A stretch of DNA of 64,000 nt from Achatina immaculata (Eukaryota > Mollusca > Gastropoda > Stylommatophora > Achatinidae): assembly GCA_009760885.1 (NCBI GenBank), contig CM019713.1, positions 6,673,266 to 6,737,265 of the forward strand, read 5' to 3'. Positions 1 to 9,863 of the stretch are shown one piece after another (position 1 is the first letter of the stretch; each line of letters starts with the position of its first letter). The translations under genes were made by a program, and so were the position numbers. The notes beneath the pieces are model-generated. The model searched no databases, was not told where the DNA came from, and worked only from the letters and a program-made list of their open reading frames with translations.

Positions 1-375
1 ACAAGTTTTGTCAACAGCAATGAGCCCCAATGGCACAGAAAGCTGAATGAATGAAGTGCATGTTAGAAAATTTTAGGATGTAAACATTGTAGGTAGCTTA
101 TATTTTTCCACATATTGGAGAATTCTGTACCTTTCATATAGAAGAGTGAATACTTTTGGCAAAATTATCTCTTTTGCTCCTCTGAAAGAAAATTTGGGTG
201 TCAAATATATGATCTAATACTGAGGTTGTCAGCCATTTTCTCCATCCTGTCCCGCTTAATTAAGACCCCACTACACGCTGCCTAAGACCTTGAAATAATA
301 TTTGAACATAAACTTTGAACATAAATCAAGATTCACTTGTTGATGTGAAATTTTTATGTAGTATTCTTCACATCA

Positions 376-905
376 CCCCTTGTTTTATAGGTTGATATTT
401 TCCAGTTCTATTTTCAACTTGAGTATAGATGTTTTACAATCCCCAGGTCTTTGCTGTCTATATTGATGTCTTCAAGCATTTTAATAATTTCATTATGTTT
501 CACCTTGTCGAATGCCTTGGTGTAATCACGAAGCATAAGTAGAGATCTTTCTGTATTTCTAAAGCTCTTTCTGTTAGTGTTCATAAAGCATTTTCCTTCA
601 ACAAATCCAAACTGTTCATCTGCTATTTCTATTTTTATCTTTTTCCTTTATCTTCTCATAATAATTCTCAAAAGTAGCTTCATTATGTGACATGAGAAGC
701 TGATAGTCCAGTGGTCATCACATTCCTTTGCGCCTGGTTTCTTTGGTAGTGCTATAAATGTGGATTTAATCAGGTCACTGGGAATATAACCACTGTTGTA
801 AATGTCATTCAGTAACTTGGTTATTATTTTTATTCCTGTCTCCTCTAGCACCTCTATTTCTTATATTGTTATATTATCAGGCCCAGTCACTTTTCCTTTC
901 TTCAT
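376..905 (-). pseudogene. RTE-like reverse transcriptase, N-terminal part
   Basis: The segment encodes the first RT blocks, including [20 protein letters not shown] and [16 protein letters not shown]. It matches the better-preserved copy at 56233-57357 almost residue for residue, with frameshifts and deletions near 510-660. The region encoding the catalytic YADD is absent, so no polymerase activity is possible. Confidence 0.8.
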
Positions 906-1173
906 GTGCTTGATGGCATTTATGATCTTCAAGTATTGGTGGTCCATCACAGTTTTCAGTATCTGGTATTAATTCTGGTCTTTCTCCTCCATATAGCTCA
1001 CAAATGTACTCTGTCCACCTGTCCACAATGTCTTCTTTTCCCATTAACATTTTACCTTCTTTTGAATTCAGGCATCCTGTGTATATTTTGTCTTCCTGCC
1101 TGCGAGTTCACTAATTCATTTGTGCATGTTTTTGCTGTCTTTATTATGGGAGTCCTCTATTTGTCTGCACTGT

Positions 1174-1530
1174 TCATTTAACCACACTTCCTTTGCTTCT
1201 CTGCATTTTTCGTCCTGTTTCTTTATTTATTTTGCTATATTTTTCTTGGTTGTTTTTACTCCTCCTCCTCTTGTCCAGCAGTCCTAAGATGTTGTCTGTC
1301 ATCCATTTATTTTTAGGGGCTTCTTTTTTTGATGGTATTATCTCCTTAACAGTTTGGTGGATAGAATCTCTTAACATTGCCCATTGTTCATCTATACTAT
1401 TTATCTTTGGTATTGTATTGTATCTATTTGTTATAGTAACTCTGTATTGTTCTCGCAGTTCTTGGTCATTTTTAAGGAGTTCTGTATCCAGTTTAATTTT
1501 TCTCACTTTTCTGCATGCTTTCTTTAGCTT
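1174..1530 (-). pseudogene. RTE-like LINE linker between endonuclease and RT
   Basis: A lysine/arginine-rich frame (KIRIKLKKACRKVRK near its start) follows directly after the endonuclease SDH motif, as the EN-RT linker does in RTE-type ORFs. No catalytic residues are expected. It has no methionine start of its own and is meaningful only as part of the broken polyprotein. Confidence 0.65.
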
Positions 1531-2395
1531 TATTCTAATTTTTCCACAGTGGGTTGTGGTCACTATTGCAGTCAGCTCCTGGCATGGTTTTTGTTGTCAG
1601 TAATGCATTCCGGAATCATTTGTTGATTAATACATAGTCTATGTGGTTAAAAGTCTTTTTGTCTGGGCTGCACCATGTTGCCAGTCTTCTGGAATGTTGT
1701 TTAAACCAGGTGTTTCCTACATCCATGCTATGTATTCTTGCCCATTCAATTAATTTACTACCTCTGTCATTCCTCTCCCCCAGTACACAGTCACCAGTGA
1801 TGTCTGAAGTTCTTCCTTTATCAACTTTGGCATTAAAATCTACCATCACTATAGTAACTTCATGTGACTTTGTGTGTTTTAGGACTATCTCTATGTCATT
1901 ATAAAATAGCTGTACATCTTCTTCAAAACTTTCAAATGTTGGAATGTGCACTTGTATAATATTTATGTTTATTGGTCGTCCTTTCAGTTGGTCTAGCAGG
2001 ACTTGGTCTGAGATGTTCAAATATCCTACAATTGTCCTTGCTGTTTGTTTGTCAAATATTATTCCTACTTCTCATTCATGTTTCTCACTTCCTGAATATA
2101 TTATTGTATATTTATTAGAGTTTATCTTCCCTGCACCTGTCCATCTAACTTCACTCATTCCTAATATGTTGATCTTCATCCTTTCCATTTCCCTCTTTAC
2201 ATTTTCTAATTTTCCAGCCTGGAATAAAGTTCTAACATTCCATGTTGCTATTTTGAACTTGTTAGTTTTGCCACCAGTAGCTTGATGACAATCTGGCCTC
2301 ACCTGTAGCACGTGAGCTGCCCTACTGGACGAGGCTGTTCCAGAGGAACATCCATTAACGTCGTTCATGACAAATCTATTACTCTGAATAAGCAT
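1526..2395 (-). pseudogene. LINE endonuclease (APE-type) remnant
   Basis: Two open segments (2072-2395 and 1616-2020) plus a short shifted piece carry the AP-endonuclease signature in order: ATWNVRTLF, then MSEVRWTGAG with the catalytic Glu, VDFNAKV with the Asp/Asn pair, a TWCSP...HIDYVL block, and GADCNSDHNPL with the catalytic Asp-His. The SDH block lies in a different frame from the linker that follows, so there is a frameshift near 1525. The enzyme normally nicks target DNA to prime reverse transcription. All landmark residues can still be found, but no continuous frame joins them, so it should be inactive. Confidence 0.85.
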
Positions 2396-2914
2396 AATTG
2401 TTCCTGGGAGCTACAACAGTGGTTTCCTGTTGCCTTTTGTCAGTTTGTGTATGAACTCTCCACTAGCCCTTGGACTCCCTGTCCTACCCACAAGGGAGCA
2501 GGAGCAAGAGGTTTTAAGGTGCCTCTCACCCGCCTGGTATTCCCTTCACTGAGCACCTGAGGCACTTTATAGGAGTAGTAGAGCCACCTACTACCCCACT
2601 TCACTCTCTGAGACTACCGCCAGTTGGTCCACACCTGCTTATTTGGGTAAATCCTTATTCACAGGGATCCTCCATATCTGGAGGACTTTCACCATCTGCC
2701 ACCTGTGACTCGCTGGGTTGGGGATGGTCGCCCCAGCTTTACCCAGGTTATTCTTCGCACAATTCGTTAATTTTTGGCATTATACTTTTTAAAAAAATGC
2801 AGGTCTTCTACAAGATATATTGGTTGAACCCTCTGTTTTGATTTTATGATTTTCATTGTGAAAAATGCTGATTTATATCAGATGGTCACTGAAATGACAA
2901 TAGAATGTTAGGAA

Positions 2915-2990
2915 AATATGGGCACTAACACCATATCCCTATGTGCCTCCAAGGCATGAGAGGATTACCTTTACCTTACCTTTTACCTTG
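2915..2990 (+). repeat. 3' end of tRNA-SINE family (fragment)
   Basis: The stretch with 'gcctccaaggcatgagagg' followed by repeated 'acctttacctt' matches the 3' end of the complete SINE at 46585-46868. Only the tail is present. Confidence 0.6.
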
Positions 2991-3545
2991 CTGTCACAGG
3001 ATGTTGATACTACACATAAATGGAAAAAAAATATGAGAAGAAAGGCTAAAAAATTTTGCTTTCTTTGAATTGTTATTTAACTGGTTTGCCTTTGAAAATT
3101 CAGGTCAGAGACATTTTTCATTTGTTTCACCTTATTAGAAACACATTATATAAGAACATCTGGTGAGACACCAAGTTTTTATATTTCTCCTCAGTTCTAC
3201 ACTTGGTATCAACTGAACATTAAACAAAAGAGTTCTCTAGGATCAGGCAGAAGTAACTACAAATGACCATAATGTCAGTTAAAGTTCATCTGCCATTTGC
3301 CACATGTCACTGCCAGTTCTTGTGGAATATCAGATGTTTTGTAGAGGCAAAATAATATTTATTCATTTAGGAGAATAAACAGATTTCATGCAAGAAAGCC
3401 TTAAGATAGAGGTCAGATATGGTTTTAAGTTTTCATGTTGTCTGAAAGAGTGTTTGAGGAAAGCTAGTCCTTTTTACATTTTCACATTGGCCTGTTTGCA
3501 AGAAGCTGGTGTAACACCATATTTGAGCCTTTCTGTCCCTACTGA
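2991..3545. other. AT-rich sequence, nothing recognised
   Basis: I see no coding pattern, tandem repeat or transposon terminus here. It is probably intron or upstream sequence of the zinc-finger gene. Confidence 0.4.
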
Positions 3546-3630
3546 CAGCGGTTCTTAATCTGCCTCCAAGAGGTCTACAGAAGGATTTTTGAGGATCCAT
3601 GAACCAGCAAATGAACTAAGTTTTGATCAT
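3546..3630 (+). repeat. hAT-like transposon end fragment
   Basis: It begins 'cagcggttcttaatctg' and continues into 'gaggatccatgaacca'. This is the pattern of the hAT-type ends also seen near 30046 and 48212 in the other orientation. No partner end or 8-bp target duplication was found. Confidence 0.45.
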
Positions 3631-3664
3631 CTAAAAAACACTTTCTATGTATTGCTTTATTTTT

Positions 3665-3785
3665 AATGATGTACGCACCTGTTCTCGGGGGGTGGTGTTA
3701 ATGGCATGCTAGAGCTTAAGGAATAATACAGGTAAACATGATTAACACTGTCAGTGTTATAATCCTCAGATTTAGAAAAAAAAAC
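3665..3785 (+). repeat. Interspersed repeat, copy 1 (partner at 8785-8905)
   Basis: The stretch with 'ttaatggcat...agagcttaaggaataatacag' and 'ttataatcctcagattt' is clearly similar to 8785-8905, with the same order of blocks and gaps. Its class is unknown. Confidence 0.6.
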
Positions 3786-4299
3786 ACAAAAAAACTATGG
3801 CTTATGATGAAAAATACTTAATTAAACTCTGAGTGTACACAGTAATTGCTGCTTTGTAAGTAAATTTCAAGAAAGTAAGAAATAAATTTACAATATTACA
3901 TCACACTTCACAGGACTTTGAAGACACATAAGTATATCATGGTACACCTGTAAGATTACTTGATCATATACATAAGAATGGCACAAGTAAATGAGTAGCA
4001 TGTCCCTACTTGGAGTTATTTTACACAGGAGTCTAGAAACCAGAGGATAATATAAGTGCAATGATGTATTTGTCACAAAATATGTTATTGAAGTCATTTA
4101 TCTTCAGATGCATCACAGAAATAGAAAATAGAACTCAGATATGAGCACTTTCTAAATGAATATGAACATTATTTAAGATACTTTTTATCTGATACTTCTA
4201 TACATACAGTTGAGTCCACTACAAATACAATTCTCAGTGGAACAAAATTGCAAGGGAAGTTATTGGATTTATTTGGGGGTGAACATGCTGTCTGATCTG
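3786..4299. other. AT-rich sequence, nothing recognised
   Basis: No supported feature. A 69-codon open frame on the minus strand here shows no motif and no coding bias I can defend. Confidence 0.4.
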
Positions 4300-4440
4300 G
4301 CAGTCAGTGGTTGGTGAACCACACCTGACCATCTCTCAGTCCTACCTCTCCATTGGTGCTTCCTGTAACAAACTTAGCCTGGCTAATGGGGCAGGGATCA
4401 CCATAATCCCCATGATGGTGGAGACTGCTTAAGAAGCATT
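4300..4440 (+). repeat. Short interspersed repeat family E, copy
   Basis: The block 'ggtgaaccacacctgacc' followed by 'ccattggtgcttcctgtaac' resembles stretches near 6365-6545, 18375-18585 and 33220-33420 in the same order. It is probably an old SINE, but no clear tRNA head is visible. Confidence 0.45.
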
Positions 4441-4597
4441 GTCCAACCCCTTGCTTTTTAGCTGTACTCAAGGACTGAAAAAATAGTCACTATGACATAC
4501 TCCCAAGCTGACACTTTGCTGTGTCTCAACATCTTCACTACGTCAGCTGCAAAGAACACCAGCTTGCAGTTTCAGGGACTGAATTTATTTAAGTTTA

Positions 4598-5557
4598 CAA
4601 AGTGTCTCCAGTAAGTAATAAGACTTTATTTTATTCAGCCATTCAGTAGGGCCGGGGGGGGGGGGGGGCAGATTCTCCAGGCCTGAAGGTTAGTGGGGGA
4701 TGTTAGGTAAAGGGTCGATATCTCGTCATTTGGCTCTGAGCTTTTACATAGTACGGATTTCTTGCAAAGTGGACAGCTGTGTAAGTGGTTCATAATGGTC
4801 AAAATGCAGAAGAGTGTTGAGCACTGATAGGCATAAAATTTTGTGTTAAACTTGAAAAATATAGCTTGCTATAATACAGAAAGCCTACGGGAAGGATGCT
4901 TTATCAAAAGCACAAGTGTTTTGCTGGCACAAGACGTTCAGTGAAAAGGAAGAGCTCTGAGTGGCACACTACTGAGTCTCCTCGACCAAAGAAGGCTCGA
5001 ATGACCAAACTGAAGATGAAATTGATGCTTATTGCCTTTTTTTACTCTAAAGGTGTTGTCCATAAGGAGTTCGTACCACCTGGATAAATGGTCAGTGCAA
5101 CATTTTACATGGAAGTGCTTAAACAGCTGAAGAACAAAGTTGCTCATGTCCACCTGGAGATCCCAACACCTGGGTTCTTCACCACGACAATGTGCAGAGC
5201 CATGTGTTGCTGCTAGTGAGAGAGTTTCTGGTGAAACAAATGGTGGCAACACTGTGCCAACTTACCTACAGCCCATATTTCGGCCCCAGCTGACTTCTTT
5301 TTGTTTCTCCAGCTCAAATTAAGCTTGAAAGGCCACCATTTTGGGACTGTTAATGATGTGCAGGCTGCTGTGACTAGTGCTTTGAAGGAGATCCCTATTC
5401 AAGACTTCCAGGCGAGCTACAACGCACGGCAGAACTGCTGGCAATGATGTATTGATGTTCAAGGATGTTATTTCTAGGAATTTTAAGTATGTGTAAGTAT
5501 ATTTTGAACAAATTGAATTTTATGGAATCAGTCTCGTTACTTACTGGACACACCTTG
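4598..5557 (+). mobile_element. mariner-family DNA transposon, internally deleted
   Basis: A 960-bp element with 28-bp terminal inverted repeats. The left end (4598-4625) reads CAAAGTGTCTCCAGTAAGTA and the right end (5530-5557), in reverse complement, reads CAAGGTGTGTCCAGTAAGTA. Both are flanked by TA (4596-4597 and 5558-5559), the duplication made by Tc1/mariner transposases. Autonomous mariners are about 1.3 kb, so part of the inside, including the N-terminal DNA-binding region, is missing. A run of 15 G (4654-4668) lies near the left end. Confidence 0.92.
4896..5440 (+). pseudogene. mariner transposase remnant
   Basis: The translation contains the mariner core SPRPKKARM(T/S)K...LIAFFYSKGVVHKEFVPPG, then, after an in-frame TGA..TAA-type interruption and a frameshift, FYMEVLKQLKNKVAHVH, a WVLHHDNV block (part of the second catalytic Asp region, HHDNA in active enzymes) and PPFWD near the end. 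The order matches mariner transposase. The helix-turn-helix N-terminus is not present and the frame has multiple stops, so the protein is inactive. It would have cut and pasted DNA at the TIRs. Confidence 0.85.
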
Positions 5558-5789
5558 TATGTAAATAAGCTAATGTGATATAGTGCACTTGTTCTATGGC
5601 AAGGTCATCTTCTGGAGCTAGGAAAGGAAGAGTGGCCAGGTATGATGCTTATCCTGTAGTCTTGTTCAATGCCAACAGATCAAGGAAAATACCTGCATTA
5701 AGCATTATATCTCTAGCTGTTTCTGTGGTATGACAGATTTAAGAGATATTTATGCAAAATGTTTTTTTTTTCTTATTAATGATGTTTAG

Positions 5790-5908
5790 GTGAGCGGCCA
5801 TTTGCGTGTACAGACTGTCCACATAGAAGCACTACTCAAGGAAACATGAAGCTACATTTGGGCACGCATGGCTACTCGAAGGACAAAATTCAGGAACTCA
5901 TGGAGCAG
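5790..5908 (+). CDS. C2H2 zinc-finger protein, exon encoding one finger (internal exon)
   Basis: Internal exon of a plus-strand zinc-finger gene. The acceptor is 'gatgtttag' (AG 5788-5789) and the donor is 'cag|gtaggc' at 5909. It completes a split Gly codon and reads GERPF, the standard inter-finger linker, followed by a C-x2-C-x12-H-x3-H finger (CTDC ... HLGTH) and a helical [10 protein letters not shown] tail. The finger should bind Zn and probably DNA in the nucleus. The linker implies at least one more finger encoded upstream, outside the window or in exons I could not identify. The helix region (TTQGNMKLH) recalls spalt-type fingers (TTKGNLKxH), but orthology is not established. Confidence 0.85.
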
Positions 5909-6012
5909 GTAGGCCTAGAGATAGCACAAAAGTTTTATTGACCTCATTTCACTGCACCAAGAAAACAAGTGAAAGTTGTGGGAAAAAAACCAAACTTTTA
6001 AATGACCCCAGG

Positions 6013-6227
6013 ACACTGTATAGAGGCAGTGGTTGTTAACTTTAAAGTTATGGGTACACTGTATAGAGGCAGTGGTTGTTAACTTTAAAGTTATGGGTAC
6101 ACTGTATAGAGGCAGTGGTTGTTAAATTTAAAGTTATGGGTACACTGTATAGAGACAGTGGTTGTTAAATTTAAAGTTACGGGTACACTGTATAGAGGCA
6201 GTGGTTGTTAACTTTAAAGTTATGGGC
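6013..6227 (+). repeat. 43-bp minisatellite, 5 copies
   Basis: Unit starts 'acactgtatagaggcagtgg' and repeats at 6013, 6056, 6099, 6142 and 6185 with only a few substitutions, so the array is young. Confidence 0.97.
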
Positions 6228-6364
6228 TAGGTAGAGGTAAAATTAATATTTTCTGCAGCTTCCAAGAATAACATTAAGAGTTATTGATGGGGGTGGGGAG
6301 TGGGGGCTAAGACACACTAGTCAAGCTGAGTGAGATAATCTTCTTCCATTGCTGACCACATGCA

Positions 6365-6545
6365 GCAGGGTTGGTGAACTATAGCCAACCAAGATTCTCT
6401 TCTGCCTCTTAGTGGTGGTCTCGGAGACACACAGCAGCCTGGCCAGGTGAATAGAGGGAACACAGTGGGAAGACAAATGCACTCCTAAAAATGTGTCAAG
6501 CTGGAATCAGATGTGTTGGACCAGCAGGCATGTCATTTTGAAACA
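6365..6545 (+). repeat. Interspersed repeat family E, copy
   Basis: Shares blocks 'gaactatagccaaccaaga', 'tagtggtggtctcggagac' and 'gggaagacaaa' with 18375-18585 in the same order. Short length and several scattered copies suggest a SINE. Confidence 0.6.
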
Positions 6546-6619
6546 ACACAGCCAGCGCCCTCTTGAGGGTGAATGATGAAAAAAAAAAAAAAGCTCTTAA
6601 GGAATATCTGTATATTTAT

Positions 6620-7045
6620 ATCTGTATATTTATAAGCTGGAAATCAACGAAAGAAATAGACAAGATATTAGACTCTTTCGAAAGCAAATGCCTAAGGAAA
6701 ATACTCAGTATAAAGTGGAACGAATTCAAGAACAACGCAGAGATAAGACTAATGAGCAAACAACAATTTGTCTCATGAGTGATCAGAAAAAGAAGATGGA
6801 CATATGTCGGTCATGTGATGAAAAAAAAACAACCAGAGAATCCCCAAACAAGCTATCAAGTGGAACGCAACAGGCTGAAAAAAAAGAGGTTGACCACATG
6901 AAACTCTAAAGAGGACATTATTAAGAGAGGCCAGTTCAGTGGGCATAACATCCTTTGATGAGATTGAAAAACTTGCCAAAGACAGAAAATCTTGGTGAAC
7001 TACCAGGCAGGCCCCATGTGACATTTAGTGGCACGGGAAGGATGT
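6620..7045 (+). mobile_element. LINE A 3' fragment
   Basis: It encodes, over several frames, the C-terminal thumb region KEIDKILDSFESKCLRKIL, then KWNEFKNNAEIR and the RKRRWTYVGHVM block that follow the RT in this LINE family, and ends in the shared 3' UTR ('gtggcacgggaaggatgt'). It is 5'-truncated, carries A-run frameshifts and is inactive. Better copies are at 7835-8700, 24289-25717 and 41440-42255. Confidence 0.85.
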
Positions 7046-7175
7046 CAGATATTTATGCTTGTTTTTAAAGTGAAATGTTCACAATTTATTTAGAAGCTGC
7101 ACTGTAGTGTTCATAGAGAGAGAGGAATCAGGTGGCATTTTTATGTTCAGCTTAGTCCATATCTCTTATTAGCTG

Positions 7176-7400
7176 GTGCCAGAACCCAGAGAACCCATGC
7201 TTCTCTGTTGCCAGAACCCAGAGAACCCATGCTTCACCATTGCCAGAACCCAGAGAACCCATGCTTCTCCGGTGCCAGAACCCAGAGAACCCATGCTTCT
7301 CCGGTGCCAGAACCCAGAGAACCCATGCTTCTCCGATGCCAGAACCCAGAGAACCCACAATGCTTCTCTGGTGCCAGAACCAAGAGAACCCATGTTTCTA
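7176..7400 (+). repeat. 32-bp minisatellite, about 7 copies
   Basis: Unit 'gccagaacccagagaaccca' plus 12 bases repeats at 7178, 7210, 7242, 7274, 7306, 7338 and 7373, the last after a 3-base insertion. Open frames on both strands (PEPREP- or GSLGSG-like) are by-products of the repeat, not genes. Confidence 0.96.
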
Positions 7401-7834
7401 AAATGTTCAAAGTTTAAATAGCTAAAACAAAATTAATTGGAAATGAAGGAGGATAAATGCAGAAGTTATCCTTCCATTTCTCTCTCATACTGTTTCATAA
7501 AAAAAAGCAGTTTCCTGCTGACATTAGTGATGTCCCTTGGCACATCATTTGTGTGTAATTTTCAATTTTCTCTATATGGCTAAAATGATTTTAGTGTATA
7601 GGACATGACCACTGAGACTAAGTTATCTTATAATGGTCTTTCATATACAGCTTATCAGTATTTATCATATCAATTACATCAACTCTAAACTTTTGCTATC
7701 TTTGCTTTTCCCAAGCTTCTGTGCACTAGAGAAGGTCATTTTTTTTTCTTCTTTTTTGTCTCTATTTCACTGTTCTTCATTCCAAATTCCTGTACGTTTC
7801 TCTGTCTCAGAGAATACTTACTATCATTTTCCAG
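7401..7834. other. AT-rich intron, nothing recognised
   Basis: No motif, repeat or splice-supported exon found. Confidence 0.4.
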
Positions 7835-8700
7835 TCAATTTTTGAAATTGCCATAGACTTCATAATGAAAAATTGCTGCACAGGTAAAATTGGCATTGAT
7901 TGGGTACATGAGATAACATAACTTTTGTCAATGACAATGTGAACTTTATGCAAGAAAAAACAAATACCCTGTATTCAATGGCTAGTAAAATAGGACTTGA
8001 AATTAACAAGGAAAAAAACCAAATATAATGAAACTTCCCATTAATCAAGAAGGAAAAGTATGTGTAGAAGGAACAGCTGTTGATGAAGTAAACCAATTAG
8101 CATTCCTCAGCAGCTACACAGACCAGGATGGTGACACCAGAAAGGAAGTTAGAATTGCAAAAGCAGCATTGACCTTCAAGAATCTTGAGAACATATGGAG
8201 TTCAAAAGTTATAAGCACAAAAACCAAGTTAAGATTATTCAATTCAGATGTAATATCCACCCTCATTTATGCATGCGAAAGCTGGAAAACAACTAAAGAA
8301 ATGGACAAGAAATTAGACTCTTTTGAAAACAAATGCCTAAGGAAAATACTTGGTATAAAGTGGAACAAATTCAAGAACAATGCAGAGACAAGGCAGATGA
8401 GCAAACAACAAACTGTCTCATGGATGATTAGAAAAAGGAGATGGGCATATGTCAATCACATAATGAGAAGAAACAGTCAGAGAATCCCAAAACAAGCTAT
8501 CAAGTGGAATGCAACATGCTGAAGAAAAAAAACTCAACCACATGAAACTCTAAAGAGGACGTTTTTAAGAGAGGCCAGATTAGTAAGGCATAAAATCCCA
8601 TGATGAAATTGAAAAGCTCGCCAAAAACAGGAAAACTTGGCGAACTACTATGTGAGCCCTATGTGATGTTTAACAGCATGGGAGGGTGTAAGATGTAAGA
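7835..8700 (+). mobile_element. LINE A, 5'-truncated copy
   Basis: It begins within the RT domain ('ttgaaattgccatagac', reading IAIDFIMK) and runs through the palm/thumb to the 3' end 'gtttaacagcatgggagggt' with a short 'gtaagat' tail. The same block order recurs in six other places in the window. It is inactive because of 5' truncation and frameshifts. Confidence 0.88.
8028..8690 (+). pseudogene. LINE A reverse transcriptase C-terminal region
   Basis: An open frame at 8028-8522 encodes INQEGKVCVEGTAVDEVNQL, AFLSSYTDQDGDTRKEVR (the YLGS-type block), STLIYACESWKTTKE and CLRKILGIKWNKFKNNAE, then RKRRWAYVNHIMRRNSQRIP. This is the thumb and post-RT region of RTE/CR1-like LINEs. The catalytic Asp-Asp lies upstream and is missing in this copy. 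A stop at 8520 interrupts the RGRPHETLKR region seen in the 41440-42255 copy. Confidence 0.85.
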
Positions 8701-8784
8701 TACTCCATTAGCTTTCATCAGGAAAATAGACAAGTTTTGTTGTAAATCTGATGTTTATTTATTTTTTTTTTTTTTAAACCACCT

Positions 8785-8905
8785 ATACTACCATCCCAGT
8801 AAGTGTATTTTCTTGAGGTTAATGGCATCATAGAGTTAAAGAATAGTGTAGATAAACATCATTAATCTTTTTGGTATTATAATCCTCAGATTTCCAAAAA
8901 TGTCC
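8785..8905 (+). repeat. Interspersed repeat, copy 2 (partner at 3665-3785)
   Basis: Same order of blocks as the first copy ('ttaatggcatcatagag', 'ttataatcctcagattt'). Class unknown. Confidence 0.6.
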
Positions 8906-9155
8906 CAGAAATGGATTCAGAATCTTTGGAGCAAGTTATGTTAAGTATTTCTGAGAAGGTTAGTTTAGCCTCACTTTTTCAGTCTGAGAACACCCCAAAG
9001 ATTCATCCCATCAGAAAAAGCCCTCATCCATTATTGTTGGGGTACCACTGATCATCACAGATATATTTCCTGATCGAAGTGTTTTCATTTCTCGTGCAGC
9101 ATATTGGGTCTTCTTTTTTTTTTAATTACAGTAGCCTGCCAAACAGTATAGTCTT

Positions 9156-9863
9156 TTAACTCTTTCTGTGCCGCAGGAAGGAAATACAGATGCTCCGTTT
9201 GGTTATGCACGAGTAAAAGCACGAGTCTTGATATGTATCGGGGGTATAGTTGGAAAAATGAGTGAAATACAATATTTCCATGTTATGTGTACTTACTATG
9301 TTTCAAAATAACTAAAAATGTATGAAGATTTCATAAATGCAGAGTTTTTTTTATGAAAAGAGAAGTAATGTGATTTTTTTTAGACAATAATTGTGTCCTA
9401 CTTACCATTGGTTAGGTCTAGGGTACAGTACGTAACATCTGAGATGCCTAGAACTACCTGTCGATTACCTGTCGATCTCATCTTGTGATTGTATGTGGCA
9501 TTCTCTCTAAAATAATGTCTGAAATAACCTTCTGACTACTTCTCCAGTCATCTAATATGTCTAGACCTATTTGGGATACATTCAAGAACAGTGGTCTGGT
9601 CACAGGGTATGTCCATATCCCTATCTACTTCACCAAAAATCGAAAATTCATGACGATCACTTTGATTTTCTCCCATGTTACTAGGCACTCTTCGGCCATG
9701 ATGAACAGGATCATGGGGCATGCATGCTAAATGTTTACAATCTAAATGTTACACTGGGTTTTTAATGAAACAAAGCATGTAGTGAAATACAGTCACACAG
9801 CGCTATAGACACAAACCGGAAGTGACCATTTTTAGTAATTAGGCACGGGAAGAGTAATTTTAA
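9156..9863 (+). mobile_element. piggyBac-like MITE, copy 1
   Basis: It starts TTAACTCTTTCTGTGCCG and ends 'ggcacgggaagagtaattttaa', giving inverted ends ACTCTT(T/C)C(T/C)GTGCC with TTAA at both sides (9156-9159 and 9860-9863). TTAA is the piggyBac target duplication. The interior has no transposase. The interior matches the copy at 21063-21782 in reverse complement, for example 'cataaatgcagagtttttt' and 'gaagtaatgtgat'. It is a non-autonomous element inside intron 1. Confidence 0.82.

Larger units (their letters stand above)
376..2755 (-). mobile_element. RTE-like non-LTR retrotransposon, 3'-deleted copy
   Basis: Minus-strand LINE. It reads from a GC-richer 5' leader (about 2755-2400), through an apurinic-type endonuclease and a basic linker, into the start of a reverse transcriptase. 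Nucleotide similarity to the copy at 55877-57433 is obvious over 376-930. The copy ends at about 376 inside the RT domain, at the part preceding the GVRQGC motif, so the catalytic YADD block and 3' tail are missing. RTE copies are normally 5'-truncated, so losing the 3' end while keeping the 5' end suggests a later deletion or rearrangement. The reading frame is broken several times, so the copy is dead. The family call (RTE/BovB-like, the type often misannotated as craniofacial development protein 2) comes from the endonuclease motifs. Confidence 0.85.

Noticed and set aside
7152..7421. Open frames with PEPREP- or GSLGSG-like repeats on both strands
   Set aside because: By-products of the 32-bp minisatellite. 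All frames stay open because the unit lacks stops in each phase.
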